A stretch of 64,000 nucleotides of DNA from Paenibacillus sp. JQZ6Y-1 (GCF_040719145.1 NZ_JBFDUZ010000001.1:3185548-3249547), one strand, 5' to 3'; positions 10,680-19,832 are shown, counted from the first letter of the stretch. The notes: generated by a model from the letters alone, not told the origin. Numbers and translations are program-made.

Positions 10680-11864
10680 TTACGGATTGCTGCTTTCGGT
10701 ACTTTGCTCGGTTCCGGTCGTTGCCGACGTGTCAGTACCTGTCGTTGCTTCTACATTGCCAGCGCCTTCTGTCGTTTCACTCTCGTTCGTCTGTCCTGTT
10801 CCAGAGGCGCTGGTAGCATTGCTGGTTTCGATGTTTTTCTGATGCTCGGCGTAGGTCTTAGCAAACAGATGACCGCCCGATCCATCCTTCTTGGTCACAT
10901 AATACAAATACTCTGATGTTTTCGGCTCTAATGCCGCTTTAATAGATTCAATGCCCGGATTGGCGATTGGACCCGGTGGCAGACCGTCATGCAGGTACGT
11001 ATTATAGGGGCTATCGATTTTCAGATCAGAATACAGCAGACGCTGCTTTTGCTTGCCTAGCGCATATTGCACGGTAGCATCAATTTGCAGGCGCATCTTC
11101 TGCTTGATCCGATTATCGATTACGCCTGCTACCTCGGCACGCTCTTCCGGTACCACCACTTCACGCTCGATCAGTGAAGCTTCCGTCAGCAATTGATGCA
11201 AATTCATTCCGCGTGTCTTGAGCTTGCCGTCCAGATTATCGATGGTCGCCAGATTGGTGCGCATGCCTGCCAGCATGTTAGCGATCACATCTTCCTCAGT
11301 GCTTTCGATTGGCAAATCATACGTTGCTGGGAACAGATACCCTTCCAACGGATGCAAAATACCATTGCCCGTCGGTACATTCCACTCGCGCGCCTGCTTG
11401 AACTGGGATGGATCATCTACCAGCTTCATAAACTTGTCGCGATCCACAAAGCCAGCTTTACTCAGCTTGTCGGCAATCTGAGTAACGGTATAGCCTTCGG
11501 GAATCGTAAATTTCATCGTTTTCGGTACGACCACGTCCGCTGTATTCAGACGTGTAATAATCTGGTCATACGTCATGCCTGGTGTAAATTCATAATTGCC
11601 CGCTTTGAATTCACTGCCCTCATGATGCCAGCGCAGATACAATCGGAACGCAAGCGCGTTGCGGATAATGCCTTGATTTTGCAGTTCCTCGGACAATGCC
11701 GAAGTGGACGTGCCTTGTGCCAGCGTGTATGCCACTGGCTGATCCGACGTTGCGGTCGGCTGCATTGCATTCTTGCCGTAGATCGCAGCACCTGCCGCAG
11801 CAAGAATGAGGATAATAATGATGATTGCAAATGTCCTGACCACTTTACGCAATGGATATAACAT
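10680..11864 (-). CDS. mltG: endolytic peptidoglycan transglycosylase MltG (YceG-like)
   Basis: Membrane-anchored lytic transglycosylase that cuts nascent glycan strands and limits their length. About 394 aa. One N-terminal TM helix (FAIIIIILILAAAGAAIYG) is followed by a LysM-like region and the catalytic domain with ASLIEREV (catalytic Glu) and GVIDNRIKQKMRLQIDATVQYALG. The C-terminal 50 residues are Ser/Thr/Glu-rich low complexity. Start: AAAGGAG directly abuts the ATG at 11864, too close to serve it well. A TTG four codons in (11852) is spaced properly and may be the real start. A terminator-like hairpin ends just before this site. Confidence 0.92.
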   Translation of the reverse strand: MLYPLRKVVRTFAIIIIILILAAAGAAIYGKNAMQPTATSDQPVAYTLAQGTSTSALSEELQNQGIIRNALAFRLYLRWHHEGSEFKAGNYEFTPGMTYDQIITRLNTADVVVPKTMKFTIPEGYTVTQIADKLSKAGFVDRDKFMKLVDDPSQFKQAREWNVPTGNGILHPLEGYLFPATYDLPIESTEEDVIANMLAGMRTNLATIDNLDGKLKTRGMNLHQLLTEASLIEREVVVPEERAEVAGVIDNRIKQKMRLQIDATVQYALGKQKQRLLYSDLKIDSPYNTYLHDGLPPGPIANPGIESIKAALEPKTSEYLYYVTKKDGSGGHLFAKTYAEHQKNIETSNATSASGTGQTNESETTEGAGNVEATTGTDTSATTGTEQSTESSNP

Positions 11865-11875
11865 CTCCTTTGACA

Positions 11876-11905
11876 GTCAAAAAGAGCGGAAAGGTTCCCG
11901 CTCTT
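11876..11905 (-). terminator. hairpin with T run just upstream of mltG
   Basis: On the minus strand AAGAGCGG/CCGCTCTT (11898-11905 with 11882-11889) is followed by TTTTT. It ends within about ten bases of the mltG ribosome binding site. It would terminate transcripts coming from the DUF1292 genes or act as an attenuator for mltG. Confidence 0.75.
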
Positions 11906-11957
11906 CTTAGAAAGTACATGACCGCAGCAGCAATGCCTGCTGTATACAGATCCGTGA

Positions 11958-12266
11958 TTAATCTTCAAACGGTAAGGTCAATTCGTCATATAACTCCGCT
12001 ACATCTTCCCATTCATCGTCATCATCAATCGTGACCAGCTCCGGCTTGTCGCCCGAACCTTCCACCACTTTTAAAATTTCGACTTCTGTATCCGGCAATG
12101 CTGTATCCTTTTGCAATACGGCATACGCACCGGTCTCCGCCTCAAATTCACTGATCAAACGATAAACAACCGTTTCGCCGTCTTCATCGGTTAACTCGAT
12201 AAGTACACCGTAGGCTTCCAGCAGTCTAGATGATAGCTTGACATTACTCGCAGAAAGATCGCTCAT
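11958..12266 (-). CDS. DUF1292 family protein, copy 2
   Basis: 102-aa acidic protein of the DUF1292 (YrzB) family; function unknown. The sequence shows a beta-rich pattern with LIELTDEDGETVVYRLISEFE, and an acidic stretch IDDDDEWEDVAELYDEL near the C-terminus. I chose the ATG at 12266; the ATG at 12281 overlaps the stop of the preceding copy and has no spaced ribosome site. It is the second of two adjacent DUF1292 genes, similar in the central ELTDEDG/IPDDDG region and the C-terminal DDDEW/DEDEW motif, which suggests an old duplication. Confidence 0.82.
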   Translation of the reverse strand: MSDLSASNVKLSSRLLEAYGVLIELTDEDGETVVYRLISEFEAETGAYAVLQKDTALPDTEVEILKVVEGSGDKPELVTIDDDDEWEDVAELYDELTLPFED

Positions 12267-12270
12267 GGGC

Positions 12271-12567
12271 TTATTCACCATCCAATTCAGCTACTAATGT
12301 ATTGAAGGTCTCTTCGACGATCTGCCACTCGTCTTCGTCTTCAATAATGTACAGCTTCAAATCGTCGTCGTCTTCCTCATATCGGAACGCATATACTTCG
12401 TCGGTATCGTCCTCTGTGGCTTCCATAGGCACGACCATCATATATTTGGCGTCCGAACCATCAACCTCAAATTTCATGATGACTTCAAATTCCTCTTCAT
12501 TGCCATCATCATCAGGGATATAAATAATTTCCGGTTCGTCCTCAAGCAAATTTTGATCTTTCGCCAT
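12271..12567 (-). CDS. DUF1292 family protein, YrzB-like, copy 1
   Basis: 98-aa very acidic protein, the direct positional equivalent of B. subtilis yrzB between yrrK and mltG. Function unknown; the family is widespread in Firmicutes and always small and acidic. The ATG at 12567 is preceded by GGTGAGGGTGG. Motifs: IIYIPDDDGNEEEFEV at the N-terminus, and a central YMMVVP followed by EDDTDEVYAFRYEEDDDDL. It lies 11 bp after ruvX and overlaps or abuts the second copy, so the genes are translationally linked. Confidence 0.88.
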   Translation of the reverse strand: MAKDQNLLEDEPEIIYIPDDDGNEEEFEVIMKFEVDGSDAKYMMVVPMEATEDDTDEVYAFRYEEDDDDLKLYIIEDEDEWQIVEETFNTLVAELDGE

Positions 12568-12578
12568 ATTAACCACCC

Positions 12579-12995
12579 TCACCTTTTACTTTTAGAATCC
12601 AAGTAATTTTGTAAAATCAAGCTTGCGGCCATTTTATCCACGACCTGCTTGCGTTTCTTCCGGCTTACATCAGCCTCAATCAATGTGCGCTCGGCTGACA
12701 TCGTTGTAAGCCGTTCATCCCAAAGGTGAACAGGCAGCTGCACAGATTCCCGAAGATGTTCTGCAAATTCGATACATAGTTGACCACGGGGACCAACACT
12801 TCCGTTCATGTTCTTGGGGAGTCCAACTACAATCTCGTTGATCTCGTGTTCCTTGACCAGTTCGGCAATACGTTCCAGTACTTCGGGGTTGCGCTGCCGG
12901 TCAATAACCTCCAGTCCCTGAGCGGTCCAACCGAACGCATCGCTTACCGCAATACCAATCCGGCGGTCTCCGTAATCGAGGCCTAATATTTTCAT
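12579..12995 (-). CDS. ruvX: RuvX/YqgF family nuclease (YrrK)
   Basis: 138-aa RNase H-fold protein, annotated as a putative Holliday junction resolvase and also linked to 16S rRNA 5' maturation in the family. Motifs: N-terminal ILGLDYGDRRIGIAVSD (catalytic Asp), VVGLPKNMNGSVGPRG, and LWDERLTTMSAERTLIE (second acidic site) with a C-terminal DKMAASLILQNYLD (third Asp). Length is normal. It sits between ireB and the DUF1292 pair exactly as in B. subtilis, 17 bp from ireB. Confidence 0.93.
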   Translation of the reverse strand: MKILGLDYGDRRIGIAVSDAFGWTAQGLEVIDRQRNPEVLERIAELVKEHEINEIVVGLPKNMNGSVGPRGQLCIEFAEHLRESVQLPVHLWDERLTTMSAERTLIEADVSRKKRKQVVDKMAASLILQNYLDSKSKR

Positions 12996-13012
12996 GTGTG
13001 TACGCTCCGTCT

Positions 13013-13264
13013 CTACCGATGACTGGCCAGGTAGGAACGGACCAGTTCTTCAATTAATTCGTCCCGCTCTTTTTTGCCAATCAGACTACGCGCATTGTTA
13101 TGCCGGGGAATATAAGCGGGGTCCCCGGAAATGAGGTAACCGACAATCTGGTTGATCGGGTTGTACTCCTTCTCCACCAGTGCATCATACACGGTGAGCA
13201 GTATTTCCTGTGAGGAGCTTTCATGCTCGTCACCTTTGACGCTAAACTTCACAGTTTTGTCCAT
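13013..13264 (-). CDS. ireB: IreB family regulatory phosphoprotein (YrzL)
   Basis: 83-aa small cytosolic protein of the IreB/UPF0297 family. In Enterococcus the homologue is phosphorylated by the PASTA kinase IreK and tunes cephalosporin resistance. The N-terminal MDKTVKFSV carries the threonine in the region phosphorylated in that homologue. I chose the ATG at 13264; the frame continues upstream without family similarity. The body has [25 protein letters not shown], the hallmark of the family. It is the first gene of the ireB-ruvX-DUF1292 group, 295 bp downstream of alaS. Confidence 0.93.
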   Translation of the reverse strand: MDKTVKFSVKGDEHESSSQEILLTVYDALVEKEYNPINQIVGYLISGDPAYIPRHNNARSLIGKKERDELIEELVRSYLASHR

Positions 13265-13559
13265 GGAGTCCACTCGCTGACACCTCGCTTTTTCGGAAAG
13301 TGATGGAACACACGCTTCCTCAAAATGGAATCCCCTGATGTTCATGTTGATTCTCTCTCATCATAACACATCAAGCGATATACAAGGAATATTTACGTTA
13401 AAACTAATCGAAAAGTTACAGAATTTTAAAGTATATGGCAGAAACATGTAAGCGGCTCACAATCTTGCTCTCATTACCGTTTGTACTGCTTCGGTCTGAA
13501 TGATCAATAAGCCACATGAATCCGCTGGTCGGTCATCTTGTCTGTCGCGCTGTTTTCCG

Positions 13560-16187
13560 TTATACAGAAGCGACGTGTTGTTTGGCTGCTTCCAGTGCTT
13601 CGTTCAGCTTGGATGCATCTTTACCGCCTGCTTGCGCCATATCTGGACGACCGCCACCGCCGCCGCCGCAGATCGCTGCGACTTCTTTGACCAGCTTACC
13701 AGCATGCAGTCCGCGTTCGATACCGGATTTTGGTACTACGACAACAAAGTTTACTTTGTCCTCAATCGCCGCTCCAAGTACGAGTACCGCTTCTGGCAAT
13801 TTACCTTTCAGCTCATCCGCCAGACCACGCAGAGCGTCCATGCTTGGCGCATTAACTGCGGTTGCCAGCAATTGCGTGCTGCCGACTGTCTCCACTTGAT
13901 CGGTCAATTGACCCGCTTCGATCAGACTCAGCTTGCTTTGCAGGGATTCATTTTCACGACCGAGGTCGCGTACTTGCTGGTTCAGCGCTTCGATGCGTTT
14001 TGGTACATCGTGTACGTTGGATTTCAGTTGACCCGCTGCCTGTTTCAGGATGTCCAGCTGGCTATCAAGGAACATGTATGCCAGACGACCAGTTACCGCT
14101 TCGATACGGCGTACACCGGAGCCGATGCCGCTTTCGGATACGATTTTGAACAGACCGATACGGGATGTGTTGTCTACATGGCAACCGCCGCACAGCTCGA
14201 TGCTGTAATCGCCGATTTTAACTACACGTACAATATCACCGTATTTCTCGCCGAACAGTGCCATCGCACCCATTGCTTTCGCTTCGTCGATTGCTGCGTA
14301 GTTGATCTCTACATCTAGAGATTTCCAGATTTCCTGATTCACACGACGCTCGATATCGACGATCTCTTCTGGTGTTAGACTGCTGAAATGGGAAAAGTCA
14401 AAACGCAGACGCTCTGCTTCCACCAAAGAACCTGCCTGATTGGCATGGTTGCCCAGCACTTCTTTGAGCGCTTTGTGCATCAGGTGAGTTGCGGTATGGT
14501 TTTTGATAATATCGTTGCGGTTTGGCTCGTCAACTTGTGCAGTTACAGTATCGCCGACACCCAGCTCGCCGGAGCTGATCGTTACGATATGCACAGATTG
14601 ACCACGTGGTGCTTTGAACAGCGTTTCTACCGATGCTTCAACCTTGTCGCTGCTGAGCAGACCAAGGTCACTCACTTGACCGCCACTCTCTGCGTAGAAT
14701 GGAGTCACGTCGAGAATCACTTGTGCTGTTTGACCCGCGCCAGCGCTTTGTACAAACGCATCATCCACGATGATTGCTGCTACAGTTGATTGAACTGTAA
14801 GCTGCTCGTAGCCGATAAATTCGCTCTTCGCATCCAGCTCGGACAATACGCCGCCTTGAACCTTCATACTGCCACTATCTTGACGAGCTGCACGTGCGCG
14901 GTCACGTTGCTCCTGCATAGCTGTATCAAAACCTTCGCGATCCACAGTCAGACCGTTTTCCAGTGCATAATCCTCAGTCAGGTCAAATGGGAAACCATAG
15001 GTATCATACAGTTTAAAAGCATCTGCGCCGCTAATCGACGTTTGCCCTTTCGCTTTGGCTTGCTGAGCCAGCTCACCGAGAATATTCAGACCATCAGACA
15101 ACGTTTCATGGAAGCGTTCCTCTTCGGTGCGAATGATTTTCTCGATATAATCCTGCTGTTCCACGACAGTTGGATAGTATACGCCCATCACATCGCCTAC
15201 AGTTTTGACAAGACTGAACAGGAACGGTTTATCCAGACCAATCACTTTCCCGTAACGAACGGCACGACGTAGCAGACGGCGGATGACATAACCGCGTCCT
15301 TCGTTGGATGGCAGTACGCCATCGCCTACTGCAAAGGTAACCGTACGGATATGGTCAGCGATAACTTTCAGCGCTACATCGGTTTCGTTGTTTTCTTTGT
15401 ATGTTACACCGGCAATACGCGCGGTTTCTTGAATCATCGGTTGGAACAGATCAGTGTCAAAGTTGGAATCCACATCCTGCAAGATAGAAGTGAAGCGTTC
15501 CAGACCGGCACCAGTATCAATATTTTTGTTTGGAAGCGGCGTGTAGCTGCCGTCTTTGTTATGGTTAAACTGGGAAAATACGAGGTTCCATACTTCCAAG
15601 AAGCGCTCGTTTTCGCCGCCTGGGAACATTTCTGGATCGTTCGGATCAAGCGCACCGTAAGCATCGCCGCGATCATAGAAAATCTCGGTACACGGTCCGC
15701 ATGGACCTTCGCCGATATCCCAGAAGTTGTCTTCGAGCTTGATGATGCGCTCCGCTGGCAGACCGATTTTCTCGTTCCACAGCTTGAATGCTTCTTCATC
15801 CTCTGGATATACGGTTACGGACAGGCGCTCTGGATCAAAGCCGATCCACTCTTTGCCAGTCAGAAATTCCCATGCCCAAGTGATTGCTTCTTCTTTGAAG
15901 TAGTCACCGATGGAGAAGTTACCCAGCATCTCAAAGAATGTATGGTGACGGCGTGTTTTGCCGACATTCTCAATATCATTTGTACGAATACATTTTTGCG
16001 AGTTGGTAATACGCGGATTGTCCGGCTGCACTCGTCCGTCAAAATAAGCTTTCAACGGTGCCATACCAGCGTTAATCCACAGCAGAGATGGATCATTAAT
16101 CGGTACAAGTGGCGCACTAGGCTCCACTTTATGTCCTTTGCTCTCGAAAAAAGCGAGCCATTTGGAACGGATTTCACTTGCTTTCAT
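13560..16187 (-). CDS. alaS: alanyl-tRNA synthetase
   Basis: 875-aa class II synthetase that charges tRNA-Ala and edits Ser/Gly mischarging. Order: catalytic core starting [18 protein letters not shown]; class II motifs including the [14 protein letters not shown] region; the tRNA-recognition helices; the editing domain with [11 protein letters not shown] (HxxxH zinc ligands) and ELCGGCHVD (Cys/His ligands); and the C-Ala domain ending [16 protein letters not shown]. The ATG at 16187 has GAGGAGG upstream. It has its own near-consensus promoter at 16530-16558 and a long leader with two intrinsic terminators. Confidence 0.97.
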   Translation of the reverse strand: MKASEIRSKWLAFFESKGHKVEPSAPLVPINDPSLLWINAGMAPLKAYFDGRVQPDNPRITNSQKCIRTNDIENVGKTRRHHTFFEMLGNFSIGDYFKEEAITWAWEFLTGKEWIGFDPERLSVTVYPEDEEAFKLWNEKIGLPAERIIKLEDNFWDIGEGPCGPCTEIFYDRGDAYGALDPNDPEMFPGGENERFLEVWNLVFSQFNHNKDGSYTPLPNKNIDTGAGLERFTSILQDVDSNFDTDLFQPMIQETARIAGVTYKENNETDVALKVIADHIRTVTFAVGDGVLPSNEGRGYVIRRLLRRAVRYGKVIGLDKPFLFSLVKTVGDVMGVYYPTVVEQQDYIEKIIRTEEERFHETLSDGLNILGELAQQAKAKGQTSISGADAFKLYDTYGFPFDLTEDYALENGLTVDREGFDTAMQEQRDRARAARQDSGSMKVQGGVLSELDAKSEFIGYEQLTVQSTVAAIIVDDAFVQSAGAGQTAQVILDVTPFYAESGGQVSDLGLLSSDKVEASVETLFKAPRGQSVHIVTISSGELGVGDTVTAQVDEPNRNDIIKNHTATHLMHKALKEVLGNHANQAGSLVEAERLRFDFSHFSSLTPEEIVDIERRVNQEIWKSLDVEINYAAIDEAKAMGAMALFGEKYGDIVRVVKIGDYSIELCGGCHVDNTSRIGLFKIVSESGIGSGVRRIEAVTGRLAYMFLDSQLDILKQAAGQLKSNVHDVPKRIEALNQQVRDLGRENESLQSKLSLIEAGQLTDQVETVGSTQLLATAVNAPSMDALRGLADELKGKLPEAVLVLGAAIEDKVNFVVVVPKSGIERGLHAGKLVKEVAAICGGGGGGRPDMAQAGGKDASKLNEALEAAKQHVASV

Positions 16188-16337
16188 AAATAGCGAGCCT
16201 CCTCAGATGTAGCGTCTAGCATACAGACGCGGAAAATGCGGTGCGTAGGGATGCACCGGATGTACACAGCGGCGGCAGATGCTGTACGATACAGCCCAAC
16301 GTGCCTAGTGAACATGCAATGGCCTTGAAATCTAAAA

Positions 16338-16367
16338 AAACGCCCCTGCTCATAGATCAGGGACGGT
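16338..16367 (-). terminator. intrinsic terminator in the alaS leader (distal)
   Basis: On the minus strand CGTCCCTG/CAGGGGCG (one G-U pair) with a 9-nt loop is followed by T7. The upstream CAGGGAG at 16398-16404 (minus) can pair with TCCCTG of this stem, so an alternative, antiterminating fold is possible. About 150 nt of leader remain between it and alaS. Confidence 0.8.
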
Positions 16368-16439
16368 ATTCTTGTATTTCCTACAGCGGCTTCTCCCTGC
16401 ACCTCTTCTTTGATTATGCATATGCCCAGCATAAGCCGA

Positions 16440-16470
16440 ACGGTAAAAAAAGAGGTATGCACAGATACCC
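16440..16470 (-). terminator. intrinsic terminator in the alaS leader (proximal)
   Basis: On the minus strand a short GGTAT/ATACC stem with a 6-nt loop is followed by TCTTTTTTT. It would end a transcript of roughly 80 nt started at the alaS promoter. Confidence 0.65.
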
Positions 16471-16529
16471 GATTCCGCCGCAATGGTGCATGCTGCGCGG
16501 AATTTCACGATTTTTCAACAACCTATACC

Positions 16530-16558
16530 AGTATATCCAGCGTTTCCGGCTCTGTCAA
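16530..16558 (-). promoter_or_regulatory. SigA promoter of alaS leader
   Basis: Minus strand TTGACA (16553-16558), 17-nt spacer, TATACT (16530-16535). This is nearly consensus. The predicted transcript start is near 16523, giving a leader of about 335 nt before the alaS ATG. Confidence 0.8.
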
Positions 16559-16720
16559 TGACAGCAGACATGGATACAGACGCGATGAGAGCGTTATCGT
16601 TTCTTCTAAAAAGGCACTGCCAAAACGTTCTGTATCGCTTGTGACAGATGATGGTAACCGCCCTGCGTTTGAACCTCTGTGTATAGGGTGGTAGCACTTG
16701 CTACATCAGTCATCCAAGCC

Positions 16721-16770
16721 AAAAAACCGCGACTCGACGACATACGATGTTCGTATGCCATCGGTCGCGG
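16721..16770 (-). terminator. Rho-independent terminator after the zinc-ribbon gene
   Basis: A long, imperfect hairpin (outer arms CCGCGAC/GTCGCGG, inner arms CATACGA/TCGTATG) is followed on the minus strand by T6. It insulates the alaS promoter from the iscS-yrrD-zinc-ribbon genes. Confidence 0.85.
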
Positions 16771-16868
16771 CGATGTTCAGTCATGAGCTGCTACCATGGT
16801 ATGTATGGAATTGCGACTGTCCAGCATAAATGCCCCGACCGCTTTCCTTGCTGCGTAATACCTACATT

Positions 16869-17072
16869 TTAGGAGGATAACGAAATGGATGCTGCTGCTA
16901 GCGGCTGTTCGACGAACAGATCGTCCAGCGAGCTAAGCGTGCCATCCTCTTCGACTTGGTACACAGACATCTTTCCATTATTTACAGTCAATTCGATAAA
17001 ACAGCCCCAGCAATAAAATTGATGCGAGCCAATCTTGCCGATATCTTTAGAACTACAGTTTGGACATTTCAT
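16869..17072 (-). CDS. small zinc-ribbon-like protein, unknown function
   Basis: 67 aa. Two CxxC pairs, CPNC near residue 3 and CWGC near residue 21, have the spacing of a zinc ribbon. They are followed by a short beta-like stretch (FIELTVNNGKMSVYQVEEDG) and a Ser/Leu-rich tail. The ATG at 17072 has GGGTGAG upstream. I do not recognise a named family. It sits downstream of the PRC-barrel gene (160-bp gap) and before a strong terminator, so it is probably the last gene of that transcript. Confidence 0.72.
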   Translation of the reverse strand: MKCPNCSSKDIGKIGSHQFYCWGCFIELTVNNGKMSVYQVEEDGTLSSLDDLFVEQPLAAASISLSS

Positions 17073-17232
17073 TCCGCGCTCACCCTATCCGTCTACAAGT
17101 TTGGGCAGCTGGCTTGCTGTAAGGCATGATTCTTTCATACCCGTACCGTATGTATACGCGGCACGGACGCGCCTCGGCTTACGAAGCGCGTCCGCAGCAT
17201 ATGATTCCGGCCGCTGCTGTGCCAGCTACAGT

Positions 17233-17742
17233 TTACAGGCATTCCTCCAGCCGCTGACCACTGGCGATGGGTGCCATAATGGCGCTTTCACCAAATGCAA
17301 CCTGCGTGCTGATCGGAAGCCATTTTCTTCCGCCAATCAGATCGGAGATAAAACCGTCGCTAATTTCGATCCCGGTAATGCTTTTACCCAGTTCAGGATT
17401 AAAGTAAACATCGGACACATAGCCGAGGATCGCTCCATCACCAGTAAGGACAGGCAATTCTTTCAATTTGCTGTTCCCGATTAAAAATGTATGCTGAATA
17501 TCGTCAGCCGCCTTTTGGCGGACTGCATGTTGATTGCGAATCATAATGGCATCATTGCCGCAGCTCACAACATCCTCCCATTTCACCGTACGGACCTGGA
17601 GTGAGAACAGCCCCTTACCTTCCAGCTCGAAGCCGTATACCGACCAGTCCTCCGTAATGATAAAATCGTGGATCTTGCCCAGCTGTTTGCCGTCTTCCAC
17701 ATCAAATACAGCGAGTCCTATCATGCTTTGCACCTTTAACAC
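17233..17742 (-). CDS. yrrD: PRC-barrel domain protein (YrrD-like)
   Basis: 169 aa with two PRC-barrel-type repeats: MIGLAVFDVEDGKQLGKIHDFII near the start and LKELPVLTGDGAILGYVSDVYF in the second half. PRC barrels occur in RNA-processing and photosynthetic proteins; the role of YrrD is not known to me. I chose a GTG start at 17742 because GAGGAGG lies 8 nt upstream. The ATG at 17799 has no such site and adds a non-family tail. Position between iscS and alaS matches B. subtilis. Confidence 0.82.
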   Translation of the reverse strand: MLKVQSMIGLAVFDVEDGKQLGKIHDFIITEDWSVYGFELEGKGLFSLQVRTVKWEDVVSCGNDAIMIRNQHAVRQKAADDIQHTFLIGNSKLKELPVLTGDGAILGYVSDVYFNPELGKSITGIEISDGFISDLIGGRKWLPISTQVAFGESAIMAPIASGQRLEECL

Positions 17743-17863
17743 TTTCAGGACCTCCTCAGCGCACATTTTGCGCGGGTACGGAAACCGGAACATGCTCATG
17801 TCCGGAGATGGCAGCGCCCGACATCTATCCTCCCTTATTCACCATACAGGGGAGTCCTTAACA

Positions 17864-19009
17864 TCATTTACGTATCCGTTGTAAAATGGTTGCAATTTTC
17901 TGTGCGGTTTGTTCAATTTCTTGTGTAGTATTACCCAGCCCAAAGCTAAAACGAATCGCCGATTGTTGTACATTTTGTGGTAAATTCATCGCCTGTAGTA
18001 CATGAGATAATTCCAGCGATCCAGAGGTGCATGCCGAACCGCTTGCCGCGGCAATTTGCTCCATATCGAGATTCATGAGCATCGTTTCGCTGGTCGTGCC
18101 GGGAAAGCTCACATTAAGAATATGCGGCAGCGATTGCTCTAGCGGCGTATTGATTACAAATGCTTCTCTGCCTGCCTTCTCTTCCAGCTGCTCCAGAAAA
18201 TGACGACGCAGTAATGCCAGCTCGTTATGACGCTGCTCCAGCTTGTCGGTCGCTAGCTCCACCGCTTTGCCAAAACCAGCAATTCCAGCAAGATTCTCAG
18301 TACCTGCACGACGCTTGCGTTCCTGCAAACCACCATGCAGCAGCGGCTCCAGCTTGGTTCCTTGCCGTACATACAGCGCACCGATGCCTTGCGGGCCGTT
18401 AATCTTATGCGCGGAGAAGCTGATCATATCAACGGGAAGCTCATTACAGTTGATCATCACACCGCCCAGAGCCTGCACTGCATCCGTGTGAAACAGAATG
18501 CTATGCTCACGCGCCAGCTGTCCGATCTCCTCAATCGGCTGCAGAGTGCCAACTTCATTATTGCCAAACATAATGCTGATTAGAATCGTATCTGGGCGAA
18601 TCGCAGCGCGCAGCTCATCTAGCGATACGCGACCGTGTGGATCGACTGGCAAATAGGTGATTGTGTACCCACGCTTCTCTAGCACCTCACATGCGTGCAG
18701 CACCGCATGATGCTCAATCTGCGATGTGATGATATGACGTCCCTGCTCCTTCAGCGCTTCCGCTACGCCGAACAATGCCAGATTGTCGCTCTCTGTGCCG
18801 CCTGCTGTAAATACGAGTTCATTGGGATGGCAGCCGAGTCGATTCGAGATCAGATCGCGCGCTCGACTGACGATCTGCTTGGCAGCACGTCCAAAGGAAT
18901 GGACGCTGGACGCATTGCCATGTGTACCGGTCATTACATTTAGCATGTGTTGTGCTACTTCTGGATGTACTGGTGTAGAAGCAGCATGGTCAAGATAGAT
19001 TGGAGTCAT
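17864..19009 (-). CDS. iscS: cysteine desulfurase (YrvO/IscS type)
   Basis: 381-aa PLP enzyme that takes sulfur from cysteine as a persulfide; in B. subtilis YrvO supplies MnmA for tRNA 2-thiouridine. Features: MTPIYLDHAAST start, HHAVLHACEVLEKRG, PLP lysine in SFSAHK (Lys202) and the catalytic cysteine in the loop SACTSG (Cys327). The gene is in the class I (IscS-like) group by its RAGTENLAGI motif. It lies downstream of cymR on the same strand with a terminator between. mnmA, its expected partner, is divergent from cymR rather than in the same operon. Confidence 0.94.
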   Translation of the reverse strand: MTPIYLDHAASTPVHPEVAQHMLNVMTGTHGNASSVHSFGRAAKQIVSRARDLISNRLGCHPNELVFTAGGTESDNLALFGVAEALKEQGRHIITSQIEHHAVLHACEVLEKRGYTITYLPVDPHGRVSLDELRAAIRPDTILISIMFGNNEVGTLQPIEEIGQLAREHSILFHTDAVQALGGVMINCNELPVDMISFSAHKINGPQGIGALYVRQGTKLEPLLHGGLQERKRRAGTENLAGIAGFGKAVELATDKLEQRHNELALLRRHFLEQLEEKAGREAFVINTPLEQSLPHILNVSFPGTTSETMLMNLDMEQIAAASGSACTSGSLELSHVLQAMNLPQNVQQSAIRFSFGLGNTTQEIEQTAQKIATILQRIRK

Positions 19010-19128
19010 TTCAGTTCACCTTGTCTTTCCTTTTATATTGTAAAGTTTCTGCAAAAGAAGCTTCTATATCAAATTAACGAAGATTCACTACATTATATGC
19101 CTGCGCCCTTCATCTCGCTAGACACAAC

Positions 19129-19176
19129 AAAAAACGGAAGAGCCCGCAGCGCAGTGGCGACGGTTCTTCCGCTTTT
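19129..19176 (-). terminator. terminator between cymR and iscS
   Basis: On the minus strand a CGGAAGA/TCTTCCG stem with an internal GC-rich loop is followed by T6. The other side also carries CTTTTTCC, so it may work in both directions. Confidence 0.75.
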
Positions 19177-19242
19177 TCCGATTTCATGATCTCAGTGTGC
19201 TGCTTATGCTATGCAACAACGCATACCAGACAGCGACGTGGA

Positions 19243-19662
19243 TCAAATATAGAACATGTAATTGTCTTCCGCACCTTCATCCTGATAACTGATCAGGTCT
19301 TTGAGGGTGGTGGAATCGATCACGCTGGCGATGGCGTCACGGATTTGCATCCACAGATGACGCTTGGCTGCCACGTCCTCATCGGTAAAATCAACGACCG
19401 AAACCGGTCCTTCCAGCACGCGGATCACTTCGCCTGCTGTAATCTGCTCCGGCTCGCGGGACAGAATATAGCCGCCGTATGCGCCACGAATACTTTTCAC
19501 CAGACCCGCATTACGCAGCGGAGCGATCAGTTGCTCCAAATAATGCTCGGACAGCTGGTTTCGCTCAGCAATACTTTTTAAAGAAGTGGGACCTTCGCCA
19601 AAACGCGAAGCCAGCTCCATCATAATCGTCAGACCGTAACGTCCTTTGGTTGAAATTTTCAT
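19243..19662 (-). CDS. cymR: Rrf2-family cysteine metabolism repressor CymR
   Basis: 139-aa Rrf2 winged-helix regulator. It begins MKISTKGRYGLTIMMELA; the recognition region includes LSEHYLEQLIAPLRNAGLVKSIRGAYGGY. It has no cysteine residues in the region where IscR and NsrR bind a cluster, which supports CymR rather than an Fe-S sensor. In Bacillus CymR acts with cysteine synthase CysK on sulfur genes. The ATG at 19662 has GAGGTG upstream. It is the neighbour of iscS, as in B. subtilis. Confidence 0.92.
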   Translation of the reverse strand: MKISTKGRYGLTIMMELASRFGEGPTSLKSIAERNQLSEHYLEQLIAPLRNAGLVKSIRGAYGGYILSREPEQITAGEVIRVLEGPVSVVDFTDEDVAAKRHLWMQIRDAIASVIDSTTLKDLISYQDEGAEDNYMFYI

Positions 19663-19719
19663 AATGTGCACCTCGTCTCTATTATGACCAAACGCATGAA
19701 TATTGTCGCTTTATTGTTA

Positions 19720-19748
19720 TTGCTTTATTTCACAAACCCAATTATAAT
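19720..19748 (+). promoter_or_regulatory. possible SigA promoter for mnmA
   Basis: TTGCTT, 17-nt spacer, perfect TATAAT (19743-19748) on the plus strand, in the cymR-mnmA divergent region. It predicts a leader of about 190 nt. Confidence 0.45.
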
Positions 19749-19832
19749 TAGCAGTTGCACATCAGCTATGCATTTCCAATAATTCAGTGTATTCCGATCA
19801 TTATTCTATCTTATCGTAACACAGATGAATAG

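Noticed and set aside
15351..16193. 280-codon plus-strand frame antisense to alaS
   Set aside because: No family similarity, no ribosome site, and it lies fully opposite a certain gene. The same applies to the 272-codon frame at 13500-14318.
16188..16560. T-box riboswitch in the alaS leader
   Set aside because: The conserved GGTGGNACC core and an antiterminator of the usual type are not present. Only the terminators and a possible alternative pairing are reported.
19243..19662. IscR-type Fe-S regulator
   Set aside because: The protein has no cysteines at the cluster positions, so CymR is the better call despite the iscS neighbour.
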